The position numbers and the translations under genes were made by a program. Below the pieces are notes generated by a model that saw only the letters and a list, made by a program, of their open reading frames with translations, made no database searches and had not been told where the DNA came from. DNA of 61,422 nt from Paludibacteraceae bacterium (lineage in GTDB: Bacteria; Bacteroidota; Bacteroidia; Bacteroidales; Paludibacteraceae): NCBI GenBank assembly GCA_018056165.1, contig JAGPGD010000010.1, positions 1 through 61,422 on the forward strand. Reading direction: 5' to 3'. Positions 37,015-46,061 of the stretch are shown in pieces (position 1 is the stretch's first letter; each line of letters begins with the position of its first letter).

Positions 37015-37668
37015 TCAAGCTATTGTTTTTAATTGGTGGATAATTTCCAGAGGCTGATTTGAGTTAAAAACAGTATTCCCAACCACCAACACATCCACTC
37101 CTTGAGCAAAAAGTTTTGGAGCATTTTCCAAATTTATGCCACCATCTACTTCCAGCAAACAAGAAGGATTTTTTTGCTGGATTATTGACTTTAATTCATT
37201 GATTCGTTGATAAGTTTCTTCAATGAATTTTTGACCTCCATAACCAGCAAAAACACTCATTAACAACACCATATCTACTTTCTCTATAAAAGGTTCCAGT
37301 ACTTTTACTGGGATATCAGGATTGATGGTAATTCCTGCTTTCATTCCTGCTGCGTGAATTTGTTCAATAATTTCAGCAGGGTGTTCTGCTGCTTCATAAT
37401 GAAAAGTAAGTATCCCAGCTCCTGCTTCTGCAAAACGTTGCACATATTTTTCAGGATGAATAATCATAATGTGGACATCCAGTGGTTTTTTACAATGTTT
37501 TTTTACAGCTTTAATTACAGGAAAACCAAAAGAAATGTTGGGTACAAATACGCCATCCATCACATCCAGATGAATCCAATCCGCTTCGCTCTGGTTAATA
37601 AGTTCGCATATTGCTTGCAGATTACTAAAATCTGCTGTTAATATTGAAGGAGAAATAAGATTTCCCAT
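37015..37668 (-). CDS. rpe: Ribulose-phosphate 3-epimerase
   Basis: 217 residues from the ATG at 37668; the earlier TTG would add four residues and is not needed. Family motifs are ISPSILTADFSNL, WIHLDVMDGVFVPNISFG, KPLDVHIMI, LTFHYEAAEH and EVDGGINLENAPK, with the metal-binding histidines and aspartates in place. It interconverts ribulose 5-phosphate and xylulose 5-phosphate in the pentose phosphate pathway. It is preceded by its own -7 box and a terminator from the upstream beta-helix gene. Confidence 0.97.
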   Translation of the reverse strand: MGNLISPSILTADFSNLQAICELINQSEADWIHLDVMDGVFVPNISFGFPVIKAVKKHCKKPLDVHIMIIHPEKYVQRFAEAGAGILTFHYEAAEHPAEIIEQIHAAGMKAGITINPDIPVKVLEPFIEKVDMVLLMSVFAGYGGQKFIEETYQRINELKSIIQQKNPSCLLEVDGGINLENAPKLFAQGVDVLVVGNTVFNSNQPLEIIHQLKTIA

Positions 37669-37701
37669 TGTTGAAAACAATTAAAATAAATTGTAATTTT
37701 A

Positions 37702-37709
37702 CAAAAATA
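37702..37709 (-). promoter_or_regulatory. Candidate -7 box of rpe (TATTTTTG)
   Basis: The reverse strand reads TATTTTTG, matching TAnnTTTG, and ends 33 bases before the rpe ATG. It lies right after the terminator of the upstream gene, so rpe would start a new transcript. Confidence 0.45.
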
Positions 37710-37711
37710 AT

Positions 37712-37744
37712 AAAAGGTTCTTATCCAATCAAAGAACCTTTTAT
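37712..37744 (-). terminator. Bidirectional-looking terminator between beta-helix gene and rpe
   Basis: AAAAGGTTCTT and AAGAACCTTTT form an 11-bp perfect stem around a 9-base loop, flanked by A/T runs on both sides. It ends transcription of the reverse-strand gene that stops at 37833. Confidence 0.8.
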
Positions 37745-37832
37745 TTATTTTGAAATTTTAAAATAGAATTTAGAGAAAATTTCTGTATGATACTGTTTTT
37801 CTTTGAATTAATAACTTTTTTAAATATCTAAT

Positions 37833-39335
37833 TTAATTTACAAGTATCTTAAATCTTTGATTATCAATTTTTATTATCACAATGTTAGAATGAATGCCAT
37901 GTAAAGGAATAGAAGTTTGTTCCTCTATGATTGATTTGTACAGCAATTTACCCATTACATCATAAATTTCAACAGGACATTTTTTAGTTAATCCTTCTAC
38001 CATAATTCCCTGACCCGTATAATATACTTTGAGTGATTGATTTTTCGGATTTGATACACCTGATATTTCTTTGTATTCAAGAGCGCCAATAGCAGGAGGA
38101 GTAGGGCGAGTATCGCCTACTTGATCATCGGTTGGTATCGTATAACCTTCTAATGTAGAAATACCTGCCCCCAAAGCTATGCTGCTTTCAGACAAAAGAA
38201 TCAAGGGGAAAGGAAATTTTTCATAATCTTCATAAATAATGGGTCGTTTTTTGTCGTTATTTACACCAAATGTTTGAAGTTCACCCAAAAATATATTCTC
38301 AGTTTCTGGATTGTCTACTTTTATACAATGCTTACCATCAAAATTTATGGTTTCTGAAGCTTGGGAATAGATAACATAATTTGGATCAATCAAAACACTT
38401 CCTGTAGCTGTTCCGCTTTTGGTTTCTACCAGATCAGAATAAGTATTCCCGGCTGCATTTATGTTATTTACAACCAGAGAATTAACTAAATGAACGTTGG
38501 CTGAACCTTTCGAGGTAACAAAAGCAGTTACAGCTCCATCTCCTTGATTACCCGTAAAGGTACAATTGATGGCAGTTAGATTTGCTGTAAAATCGCTACT
38601 GCTTTGTACAGAACATAAAACAGCTCCGCCGGTTTGTGCTGAAGTATTATTAGCAAAAGTTGAATTAATAATTGTCACATTACAAGGGCCATCTACTACT
38701 GTCCCTCTTGCTACTATAGCTCCTCCACCTGTATTAGAAGTTTTGGTACAACTATTGTTAATAAAACTACATTTTTCAATGGTTACATCAGCAGCATGAT
38801 AAATACACAGGGCTCCACCGCCATAGCCTCCATCTGAAGTGTTACCTTGAAAAATAGAATTTTTAATGGTAGCCATACCTTGAATACGAGCAGCTCCTCC
38901 ATTGTTGTTTTGAGCATTGATGTTTTTAAAAACACAATCCTCAATATTCAACCTACTGCCATTAGGTGCCTTAATAGCAGTATTGCCAGCAATACCAGTT
39001 CCATCAAATACAAGATTATTCAAATTAATTACAAGACTCCCAGATATATTAAAAACAGATAGATTTGCAGCAGCCTTTAAAATTACTTTTTGGTTGGTAG
39101 CAGCATTAATCCCATTAATAGTTATACTTTCCTCCAAAGAGATTTGGGCACTTGTCAAATTTACTATGTCTCCAGTAAAATTAAAATTAATGATATCACC
39201 TGCTGAGGCATCAGCAACAGCTTTTCTTAATGAACCATCTCCTGAATCATTTCCATTGGTTACCGTAATGGTTTTTGCCGATAACATGGAACTAAGAGAC
39301 AGAACCAATAATAAAAGTAAATGTTTTGTTTTCAT
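37833..39335 (-). CDS. Secreted beta-helix protein with T9SS sorting domain (copy 1)
   Basis: 500 residues. A signal peptide ends in SSMLSAKTI. Residues 25-360 are a right-handed beta-helix of the polymorphic-membrane-protein or choice-of-anchor-Q kind, with repeats such as [40 protein letters not shown] and [11 protein letters not shown] followed by [11 protein letters not shown]. The end of the helix has the family phrase TIPTDDQVGDTRPTPPAIGA. The last 65 residues are a type A T9SS sorting domain (GLTKKCPVEIYDVMGKLLYK, then IVIIKIDNQRFKILVN). It is expected at the cell surface or released; its ligand is unknown. The body is nearly identical to the frameshifted copy at 41768-43287, while the sorting domain is nearly identical to that of the gene at 39439. 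Confidence 0.85.
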   Translation of the reverse strand: MKTKHLLLLLVLSLSSMLSAKTITVTNGNDSGDGSLRKAVADASAGDIINFNFTGDIVNLTSAQISLEESITINGINAATNQKVILKAAANLSVFNISGSLVINLNNLVFDGTGIAGNTAIKAPNGSRLNIEDCVFKNINAQNNNGGAARIQGMATIKNSIFQGNTSDGGYGGGALCIYHAADVTIEKCSFINNSCTKTSNTGGGAIVARGTVVDGPCNVTIINSTFANNTSAQTGGAVLCSVQSSSDFTANLTAINCTFTGNQGDGAVTAFVTSKGSANVHLVNSLVVNNINAAGNTYSDLVETKSGTATGSVLIDPNYVIYSQASETINFDGKHCIKVDNPETENIFLGELQTFGVNNDKKRPIIYEDYEKFPFPLILLSESSIALGAGISTLEGYTIPTDDQVGDTRPTPPAIGALEYKEISGVSNPKNQSLKVYYTGQGIMVEGLTKKCPVEIYDVMGKLLYKSIIEEQTSIPLHGIHSNIVIIKIDNQRFKILVN

Positions 39336-39438
39336 AATGATTAAATTTTAATTATTAATAAAATGTTAATATAAAAAATCACACATAATCCACTAAAAAA
39401 TGAAATTTTAATTAATTCATTGATTTTCAAAAAATAAT

Positions 39439-41622
39439 CTATTTTACGAGTATCTTAAATCTTTGATTATCAATTTTTATTATCACAATGTTAGAATGAA
39501 TGCCATGTAAAGGAATAGAAGTTTGTTCCTCTATGATTGATTTGTACAGCAATTTACCTATTACATCATAAATTTCAACAGGACATTTTTTAGTTAATCC
39601 TTCTACCATAATTCCCTGACCCGTATAATATACTTTGAGTGATTGATTTTTTGGAAAGACATTGTCAGTAATCTCCATATATTCTACCGCACCTATTGAA
39701 GGTGGAGTTGGTCTAGCGTTCCCTAATTGATCAGTAGTAGGTATAGCAAAACCATTTATAGAAGTTGCTCCCTTATTTAGAGCTATGCTATTTTTAGAGA
39801 GCAGTGCCACAGGAGCTTTGCCCTGAAAAACAGTCAAAGTGGGTCGTTTTTTATCACTAACAAAAATTTCAAGCGAATCAAAGATATTGCTTTCTTCAAT
39901 ATTGGGAGGGACAATAGATGTTTCATCAATATAAGTAGTATAATTGGTATTGCCAAAAATACAATTCTTTGCTGTTATCATTACTCTCAAATTATTGTTC
40001 CAATTGTGTACATCATTATAAGCTGTTGTTCCATCGATGTTATAAGCCAAAATGGTATTAATTAAATTAAGATAAATTTTTTTCTGATCTGTTCTGCCAT
40101 AAGCACAAATACCACCACCATTATTAAGAGCTTGATTACCAGTAATGGTTGAATTAATTATGGTGCAGTAAATAATTTCTTCTGTCGTATTATTGTCGGG
40201 ACAAGCATAATAAATCGCTCCACCTCGCCTATCACTCCCATCAAATGAGGCTTCATTATTAGCAAAAGTACAGTTGGTAATGGTAATATCTGCTCCTTTA
40301 AAAATAGAGATGGCACCTCCACGAAGTGACTTATTATTGATAAAAGAGGTTGATTTTATCTCCACATTAGCACCTTCATTATACGCACAAATAGCTCCAC
40401 CACCATAAGTTCCTCCAGCAGTATTGCTATCGAATATTGAATTATTCACATAACAATTACCATTGCTGATTCTAATTGCTCCACCATTATCACTTCCCCC
40501 TTGATTATTAATAAATTCACAATTTTCAATGGTTAAAGTCCCAGATGAAGTAATGGCAGATGTTGTTTTATCTCTGATAATCAAATTTTTAATAATTAAA
40601 TTCCCTTTTACATCGAATGAACGTACCGTTCCATTTAAAATAACTTTTTGATGATTATATAAATTTAATCCATCAACAGTAAGATTTTTTCCTTCGGAGA
40701 TGCTCATAATGTCGGAAAGAGTTATATTAGTTCCATCAAAATTAAATTTTATAGTATCGCCACTTAACGCATTTTGCATACACCATGGCAGGGAGCCTAC
40801 TACTGCTGCATCATTGCTGTTAGAAGTAACCATCAGAGTTTTTGGCTCGGGTTCAGTCAGTTCAACTTTGACATAATAAGGTAAATGGTCTGAAGCATCT
40901 GTGAAAGAAATTCCTGATGGTGGAGTAGGAATTCCCCTCTCTATGACCGTATATCTTACATCAGAAGGATTTTTTCTAAATCCAAGAATCATATCAATCA
41001 AAGAAGTGGGATTGTCGCTTGGATAAGTTAAATGATTAAGATCATTTAATATTTCAAAACCATTGTTTTGAAAGGTAATCATACACCGATAAGTTGGAGC
41101 TGCATTAAAATCTCCTCCTACAAATACTGTTTTCCCCAACGTGTTGGCAACCCGAATTATTCTTGCAGTCATGGTATCTCTATCAATAGCATCGAGTGCA
41201 AAATGAGTAGAAATAAAACAAAAATTATCAAATTCTGCTACCATAAAAGCTCGATCTTCTGAATCATTTGAACCTTCTCTATGGGTTACTTTATAATTTG
41301 TGATTGTCGGAGTTCCCAATGAAGATTTCCATAAAATACCAATTCCATAACCATATAAAGGAAAATTACCTATATCGAACCATGAACCATTCATTCCTGT
41401 TTGTGACTTCAAATTATTAAAATTAGAATTGCCACAAACTTCTTGTACGGCAACTATATCGGCACCAGAAGCTGAAATAATTTGTGATAACTTTGAAATA
41501 CGGGAAGACTGAAAATTTAATCCAGTGTTTGTTAACAAATTATACGTCATAAAGGTAATTTGTTCAGCATTTACACTCATCCCTGCGTATAAAATAATAA
41601 GGATTAAAATGAACCGTTTCAT
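39439..41622 (-). CDS. Secreted fusion: EEP hydrolase + beta-helix + T9SS sorting domain
   Basis: 727 residues. After a signal peptide (GMSVNAEQ), residues about 20-255 form an endonuclease/exonuclease/phosphatase (EEP) domain with an intact active-site set: FMTYNLL, VAVQEVCG, ISTHFAL, VGGDFNAAP, LIDMILGF and DASDHLPYYV. Residues about 275-625 are a beta-helix (GGAIRISNGNCYVNNSIFDS, GGAICAYNEGANVEIKSTSF, GGAIYYACPDN). The end is a type A T9SS sorting domain with the same text as its neighbour at 37833, ending ILVK. EEP enzymes cleave phosphodiesters or phosphomonoesters in nucleic acids, lipids or inositol phosphates. A secreted form fused to a helix that can bind polysaccharide suggests an extracellular phosphoesterase. 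Two stand-alone EEP proteins occur in the nearby glycan locus. Confidence 0.85.
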   Translation of the reverse strand: MKRFILILIILYAGMSVNAEQITFMTYNLLTNTGLNFQSSRISKLSQIISASGADIVAVQEVCGNSNFNNLKSQTGMNGSWFDIGNFPLYGYGIGILWKSSLGTPTITNYKVTHREGSNDSEDRAFMVAEFDNFCFISTHFALDAIDRDTMTARIIRVANTLGKTVFVGGDFNAAPTYRCMITFQNNGFEILNDLNHLTYPSDNPTSLIDMILGFRKNPSDVRYTVIERGIPTPPSGISFTDASDHLPYYVKVELTEPEPKTLMVTSNSNDAAVVGSLPWCMQNALSGDTIKFNFDGTNITLSDIMSISEGKNLTVDGLNLYNHQKVILNGTVRSFDVKGNLIIKNLIIRDKTTSAITSSGTLTIENCEFINNQGGSDNGGAIRISNGNCYVNNSIFDSNTAGGTYGGGAICAYNEGANVEIKSTSFINNKSLRGGAISIFKGADITITNCTFANNEASFDGSDRRGGAIYYACPDNNTTEEIIYCTIINSTITGNQALNNGGGICAYGRTDQKKIYLNLINTILAYNIDGTTAYNDVHNWNNNLRVMITAKNCIFGNTNYTTYIDETSIVPPNIEESNIFDSLEIFVSDKKRPTLTVFQGKAPVALLSKNSIALNKGATSINGFAIPTTDQLGNARPTPPSIGAVEYMEITDNVFPKNQSLKVYYTGQGIMVEGLTKKCPVEIYDVIGKLLYKSIIEEQTSIPLHGIHSNIVIIKIDNQRFKILVK

Positions 41623-41655
41623 GTTATTTATAATTTTTTATGAGAATTATTGAAA

Positions 41656-41727
41656 AGGTAACACAATCTAATTCTTACAAAAATAAAATTATACTTTTTC
41701 TATCAAAAAAATCAAATTGTGTTACCT
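41656..41727. repeat. 12-bp inverted repeat framing a candidate promoter
   Basis: AGGTAACACAAT (41656-41667) and ATTGTGTTACCT (41716-41727) are exact inverted copies, 48 bases apart, between two beta-helix genes. On the reverse strand the second arm is followed by TTTTC, so a large-loop terminator is possible. The loop also contains TATTTTTG on the reverse strand (41678-41685), a -7-like box for the gene that starts at 41622. Confidence 0.5.
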
Positions 41728-41767
41728 GAAATTATTATCTGAATCTACTAAAAAGTTTATTTGATCT

Positions 41768-43287
41768 TTATTTTAATAATACTTTTTGGCAGTGATTCCC
41801 TGCTTTTACAATGAATACATTTCCTGAAATATTTTCCAAAGAAATAGTTTCATCATTCGAAATCGTGGATTGATAAACTACCTTACCCAACATATTGTAA
41901 ATAGCCACCTTGCTTTTACTGGTCAATCCTGTTACAGTCAACATCCTATCTCTTACCAGTACTTTGAAAGGTGATATAAAGTTTTCGCTATTATAAACTG
42001 ATATATCTGATTTCCATTCAAGAGCACCAATAGCAGGAGGAATAGGACGAGTAGCACCTACTTGATCATCGGTTGGTATCGTATAACCTTCTAATGTAGA
42101 AGTACCTGCTCCCAAAGCTATACTACCTTGAGACAAAAGAATCAAGGGGAAAGGAAATTTTTCATAATTTTCATAATAACGGGTCGTTTTTTGTCGTTAT
42201 TTACACCAAATGTTTGAAGTTCACCCAAAAATATATTCTCAGTTTCTGGATTGTCTACTTTTATACAATGCTTACCATCAAAATTTATGGTTTCTGAAGC
42301 TTGGGAATAGATAACATAATTTGGATCAATCAAAACACTTCCTGTAGCTGTTCCGCTTTTGGTTTCTACCAGATCAGAATAAGTATTCCCGGCTGCATTT
42401 ATATTATTCACAACCAGAGAATTAACTAAATGAACGTTGGCTGAACCTTTCGCGGTAACAAAAGCAGTTACAGCTCCATCTCCTTGATTACCCGTAAAGG
42501 TACAATTGATGGCAGTCAAATTTGCTGTATAATCGCTACTGCTTTGTACAGAACATAAAACAGCTCCACCGGTTTGTGCTGAAGTATTATTAGCAAAAGT
42601 TGAATTAATAATTGTCACATTACAAGGATTAGTTACTGTCCCTCTTGCTACTATGGCTCCTCCACCTGCATTACCGCCAGTAGTACAACTATTGTTAATA
42701 AAACTACATTTTTCAATGGTTACAGCAGCAGCATTATAAATACACAGGGCTCCACCGCCATAGCCTCCCTTTGATGTATTTCCTTCAAAAATAGAATTTT
42801 TAATGGTAGCCGCACCTTGAATACGAGCTGCACCTCCATTATTGTTTTGAGCATTGATGTTTTTGAAAATACAATTTTCAATATTCAAGGTAGAACCATT
42901 GGCAGCAGTAATAGCTGTATTGCCAGCAATGCCGGTTCCATCAAAAACAAGATTATTCAAATTAACTACAGGATTCCCGGCGGCAGGTATATCAAAAACA
43001 GATAGGTTAGCAGCAGTTCTTAAAATTACTTTTTCATTTGTAGCTGCATTTATCCCATTAATAGTCAAGTTTTTGCTCAAAGAGATTTTAGAACTTGCTA
43101 AATTGACCGTGTTTGCTGTGTCACCAACAAAATTAAAATTAATAATATCACCTGCTTGAGCATCAGTAATTGCTTGCCGTAAGGAGCCTGACCCTGAACT
43201 TTTTCCATTAGTTACCGTAATGGTTGCTGCCGATAGCATAGTGCCAATAGACAGAACCAATAACAAAAGTAAATGTTTCGTTTTCAT
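41768..43287 (-). pseudogene. Secreted beta-helix protein (copy 3), broken by a frameshift
   Basis: Two reading frames make one gene. The upstream part (42142-43287, 381 residues) has the signal peptide and beta-helix; the downstream part (41768-42145, 125 residues, apparent TTG start) has the end of the helix and a T9SS type A sorting domain (GLTSKSKVAIYNMLGKVVYQ, ending QKVLLK). Compared with the near-identical gene at 37833, one base is missing near 42175, where the intact copy reads ATTTATGAAG and this one ATTATGAAA on the coding strand. The shifted frame ends at LSP. A sequencing or assembly error would look the same. If real, the product lacks its export signal domain. The sorting domain differs from those of the other two copies. 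Confidence 0.8.
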
Positions 43288-43346
43288 AATAATTAAATTT
43301 TTTAAATTGTTAATAATAGAGATTCAGATAATATCTTTTAAAGAAT

Positions 43347-44666
43347 TTATTCAAGAATAACTAAAACAATGTCCATTACATTGGTCTTTGTAGAGCCCGT
43401 AATCAGATGTCCTCCTACTTGTTTGAAAAAATTGTAAGCATCCGAATTTTTTAAATAATCCATTGGATGAATGTTTTTTTCTTTGGCAATTTGAATGGTC
43501 TTGTTATCTACTATAGCACCTGCAGCATCTGTTGGTCCATCTGTCCCATCTGTCCCTCCACAAAGAATAGTAATGTCCTGCTTATTTTCCAATTTAGTAG
43601 CCAGATATAATGCCAAATGTTGATTTCGTCCACCCAATCCATCACCTGTGACTTTTATTGTTGGCTCACCTCCAAAAAGAAGGCAAATAGGTGTTTCATG
43701 TTCCTGTTTCTTAAATATTTCAATAGTACTTAAAATGTAATGGGCAGTTTCTTCTATTTTGCTTTGCAAATTGTCGGTAATAATGTGAGCTTGATAACCT
43801 AATTCAATGGCTTTGCGACTGGCAGCTTCCAATGCCATTTTATTATTCCCTATAATTACATTATAAACTTTTGAAAAAATAAAATCGTCCGATTTGGGCG
43901 TTTCCGGAATTTCTCCGACTATTCCTCTTTTTAAATATTGTACCACTGACAGTGGAACCTTTTCAGTCAATTCGTATTTTTTTAATATTTCGTAAGCTTC
44001 TGAAAAAGTAGTGGAATCATGGTAAGTATGGCCAGAGGCTATCACATCCAATGGGTCACCTATAACATCTGAAAGAATTAAGCTTATGGTCGTGGCAGGG
44101 TAGATTGCTTTTGCGAGTTGTCCACCTTTCATTTTTGAAATGTGTTTTCTTACTGCATTGATTTCCTTTATGTTAGCTCCGCTTTTTATTAAAAAATCGT
44201 TGGTTAAAATCAAGTCGGATAAACTAATTTCATCAGGGCAATCAGCTAAAAGTGCAGAAGCTCCACCCGAAAAAAGACAAATTACCAAATCCTTATTACT
44301 TGTCTGCTTGGCAATGGTGAGTATGCGTTGAGCTGCTTTCCAGCCATTTTCGTCGGGTAAAGGATGACCTGCTTCAGTAATGGCTATTTTATTTAAATGG
44401 CATTTGTGATGGTATTTTACAATTATATGTCCCATATTGATGTAATTTCCCAAAACAGACTCAATTTCTTTTGCCATCAAGGCAGTTGCTTTCCCAGCTC
44501 CTATTACAAAAATATTTTCAAAATCCAAAACATTGAAAGAGTATTGTTGAATATACAATATTTCATCGCACAATCTTACTTGTGATTTTATTAATTTGTC
44601 AGGCAGTACATTTTCAACTCCAGATAAAAATATTTGTTTTATGTCTGTTTTCGGATCCACTTTCAT
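43347..44666 (-). CDS. Glycerate 2-kinase (MOFRL/GckA family)
   Basis: 439 residues from the ATG at 44666, 4 bases after the permease stop; a TTG start at 44681 is possible but would overlap it. The N-terminal DUF4147 part has VIGAGKATALMAKEIE and ICLFSGGASALLADCPDE, with AVRKHISKMKGGQLAKAIYP. The C-terminal MOFRL part has LLFGGEPTIKVTGDGLGGRN and CGGTDGTDGPTDAAGAIVDN. The enzyme phosphorylates D-glycerate to 2-phosphoglycerate, which enters lower glycolysis. Tight spacing to a GntP-family permease suggests uptake and use of a glycerate-type acid as a unit. It may belong to the same long transcript as the GH89 genes. Confidence 0.92.
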   Translation of the reverse strand: MKVDPKTDIKQIFLSGVENVLPDKLIKSQVRLCDEILYIQQYSFNVLDFENIFVIGAGKATALMAKEIESVLGNYINMGHIIVKYHHKCHLNKIAITEAGHPLPDENGWKAAQRILTIAKQTSNKDLVICLFSGGASALLADCPDEISLSDLILTNDFLIKSGANIKEINAVRKHISKMKGGQLAKAIYPATTISLILSDVIGDPLDVIASGHTYHDSTTFSEAYEILKKYELTEKVPLSVVQYLKRGIVGEIPETPKSDDFIFSKVYNVIIGNNKMALEAASRKAIELGYQAHIITDNLQSKIEETAHYILSTIEIFKKQEHETPICLLFGGEPTIKVTGDGLGGRNQHLALYLATKLENKQDITILCGGTDGTDGPTDAAGAIVDNKTIQIAKEKNIHPMDYLKNSDAYNFFKQVGGHLITGSTKTNVMDIVLVILE

Positions 44667-44670
44667 TTTT

Positions 44671-46005
44671 TCAGATAACAAATAAAGATGTTATGTAAAC
44701 GCATAAAAAAACGGTTATTCCCATGATGGCCGTAGCCGTGGAATAAACTTTCAGGGTAGTGGTGACTTCTATTCCCGAAAAGCGGGTTACCACCCAAAAA
44801 TAAGAATCGTTGGCATGAGAAATCATCATAGAACCTGCCCCCATAGCCAATAACGTCAAGAGTTTTCCCGTTTCAGAAGCCAAGCCCAATGCGGCAAGCA
44901 TAGGTGCAACAAAAGAAGCTGCCGTAATAATAGCTACTGTTGTTGAACCTTGAGCAGTTTTTAGTAAAAAAGCTATTAAGAAAGGCACCAATAAACCCAA
45001 ATTTGTTTTTACCAATAAGTTGGCTGCATACAAACCGATATTTGTTTCTTTAATGACCAAACCAAACATACCGCCTGCCGCTGTAATAATAAGGATAGGA
45101 CCTGCTTTTTCTATGGCACTCTCAAATATTCGATTATAAATATTCGTATTCCTCTGTTCGAGTAATAAAAATGACAGAATTACACCAATTAAAAGTGCTA
45201 TGACAGGCTGTCCGGCAAAAGATAAGATTTTTACGATTAAATTTTCAGATGAAAGATGAAAAGCTCCAAATAATGAAGCAATGGCAATCAAAAGAATCGG
45301 AATGAGAATGGGTAATAAAGATAATGAAACTGACGGCAGTTTTTGAGCCTGTAGCTTGTTCTCCTCGTCTGTTTCAGATGCAATGTACTGATGGGTATCA
45401 TGGTGGGTCTTCCACTTCGTCCAAAAAAAAGCTGCCAATGCTGCTGGTATGGCAAATAATATTCCCAACAGAATGAAATAAGCAAGATTAACTTCAATGA
45501 TGCTGGCTGCGGCCAATGCACCCGGATGAATGGGTACCAGACAATGAACAGCATACAGAGAAGTAGCCAAAACAATAGCCGTAAATGATAAGGCTATCTT
45601 CGCTTTTGAACTGAAAGACTTTGCTATACCGCTTAATATGATAAAGCCCGCATCGCAAAAAATAGGCAACCCTGTCAAAAAACCGGTTATGCCTATGGCT
45701 GCAGCGGCTTTGTTTTGTCCCGTTTTTCCCAGAATGTAACTGGCAATGCTTACTGCTCCTCCTGATTTTTCGAGAACAACTGCTATTATGGATCCAAAAA
45801 TAATAATGAATCCTATAGAAGCAATGGTGTCACCAAAACCTTTTTTTAATATATCAATAATCGAATAAAAAGGAAGAGTTGTTATGGCAAGCAATAGAGA
45901 TACCACAAACAACGAAATAAAAGCATTTAATTTCAGTACCGAAGTTAGCCAGATAATTAATACTATGCTCAACAAAACCAATATGGAAACTAATAAAGGA
46001 CTCAT
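44671..46005 (-). CDS. GntP-family sugar-acid:proton symporter
   Basis: 444 residues with 12-14 hydrophobic helices. Family features include GFGDTIASIGFIIIFGSIIA, EKSGGAVSIASYILG, GFLTGLPIFCDAGFIILSG, and AQGSTTVAIITAASFVAPML. GntP proteins import gluconate and related acids; some branches move glycerate. The glycerate kinase 4 bases downstream makes glycerate the best guess here. It starts 56 bases after the second GH89 gene on the same strand, without an obvious terminator between. Confidence 0.9.
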   Translation of the reverse strand: MSPLLVSILVLLSIVLIIWLTSVLKLNAFISLFVVSLLLAITTLPFYSIIDILKKGFGDTIASIGFIIIFGSIIAVVLEKSGGAVSIASYILGKTGQNKAAAAIGITGFLTGLPIFCDAGFIILSGIAKSFSSKAKIALSFTAIVLATSLYAVHCLVPIHPGALAAASIIEVNLAYFILLGILFAIPAALAAFFWTKWKTHHDTHQYIASETDEENKLQAQKLPSVSLSLLPILIPILLIAIASLFGAFHLSSENLIVKILSFAGQPVIALLIGVILSFLLLEQRNTNIYNRIFESAIEKAGPILIITAAGGMFGLVIKETNIGLYAANLLVKTNLGLLVPFLIAFLLKTAQGSTTVAIITAASFVAPMLAALGLASETGKLLTLLAMGAGSMMISHANDSYFWVVTRFSGIEVTTTLKVYSTATAIMGITVFLCVYITSLFVI

Positions 46006-46061
46006 ATACTTATTTTGCTACACAAGATTTTATCTTAAAAAACACTTAAAAAGGAATTACA

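Noticed and set aside
42142..42145. Programmed frameshift or coupled restart in beta-helix copy 3
   Set aside because: There is no slippery heptamer at the site, and the paralogue shows a simple one-base deletion; a broken gene or sequence error is simpler.
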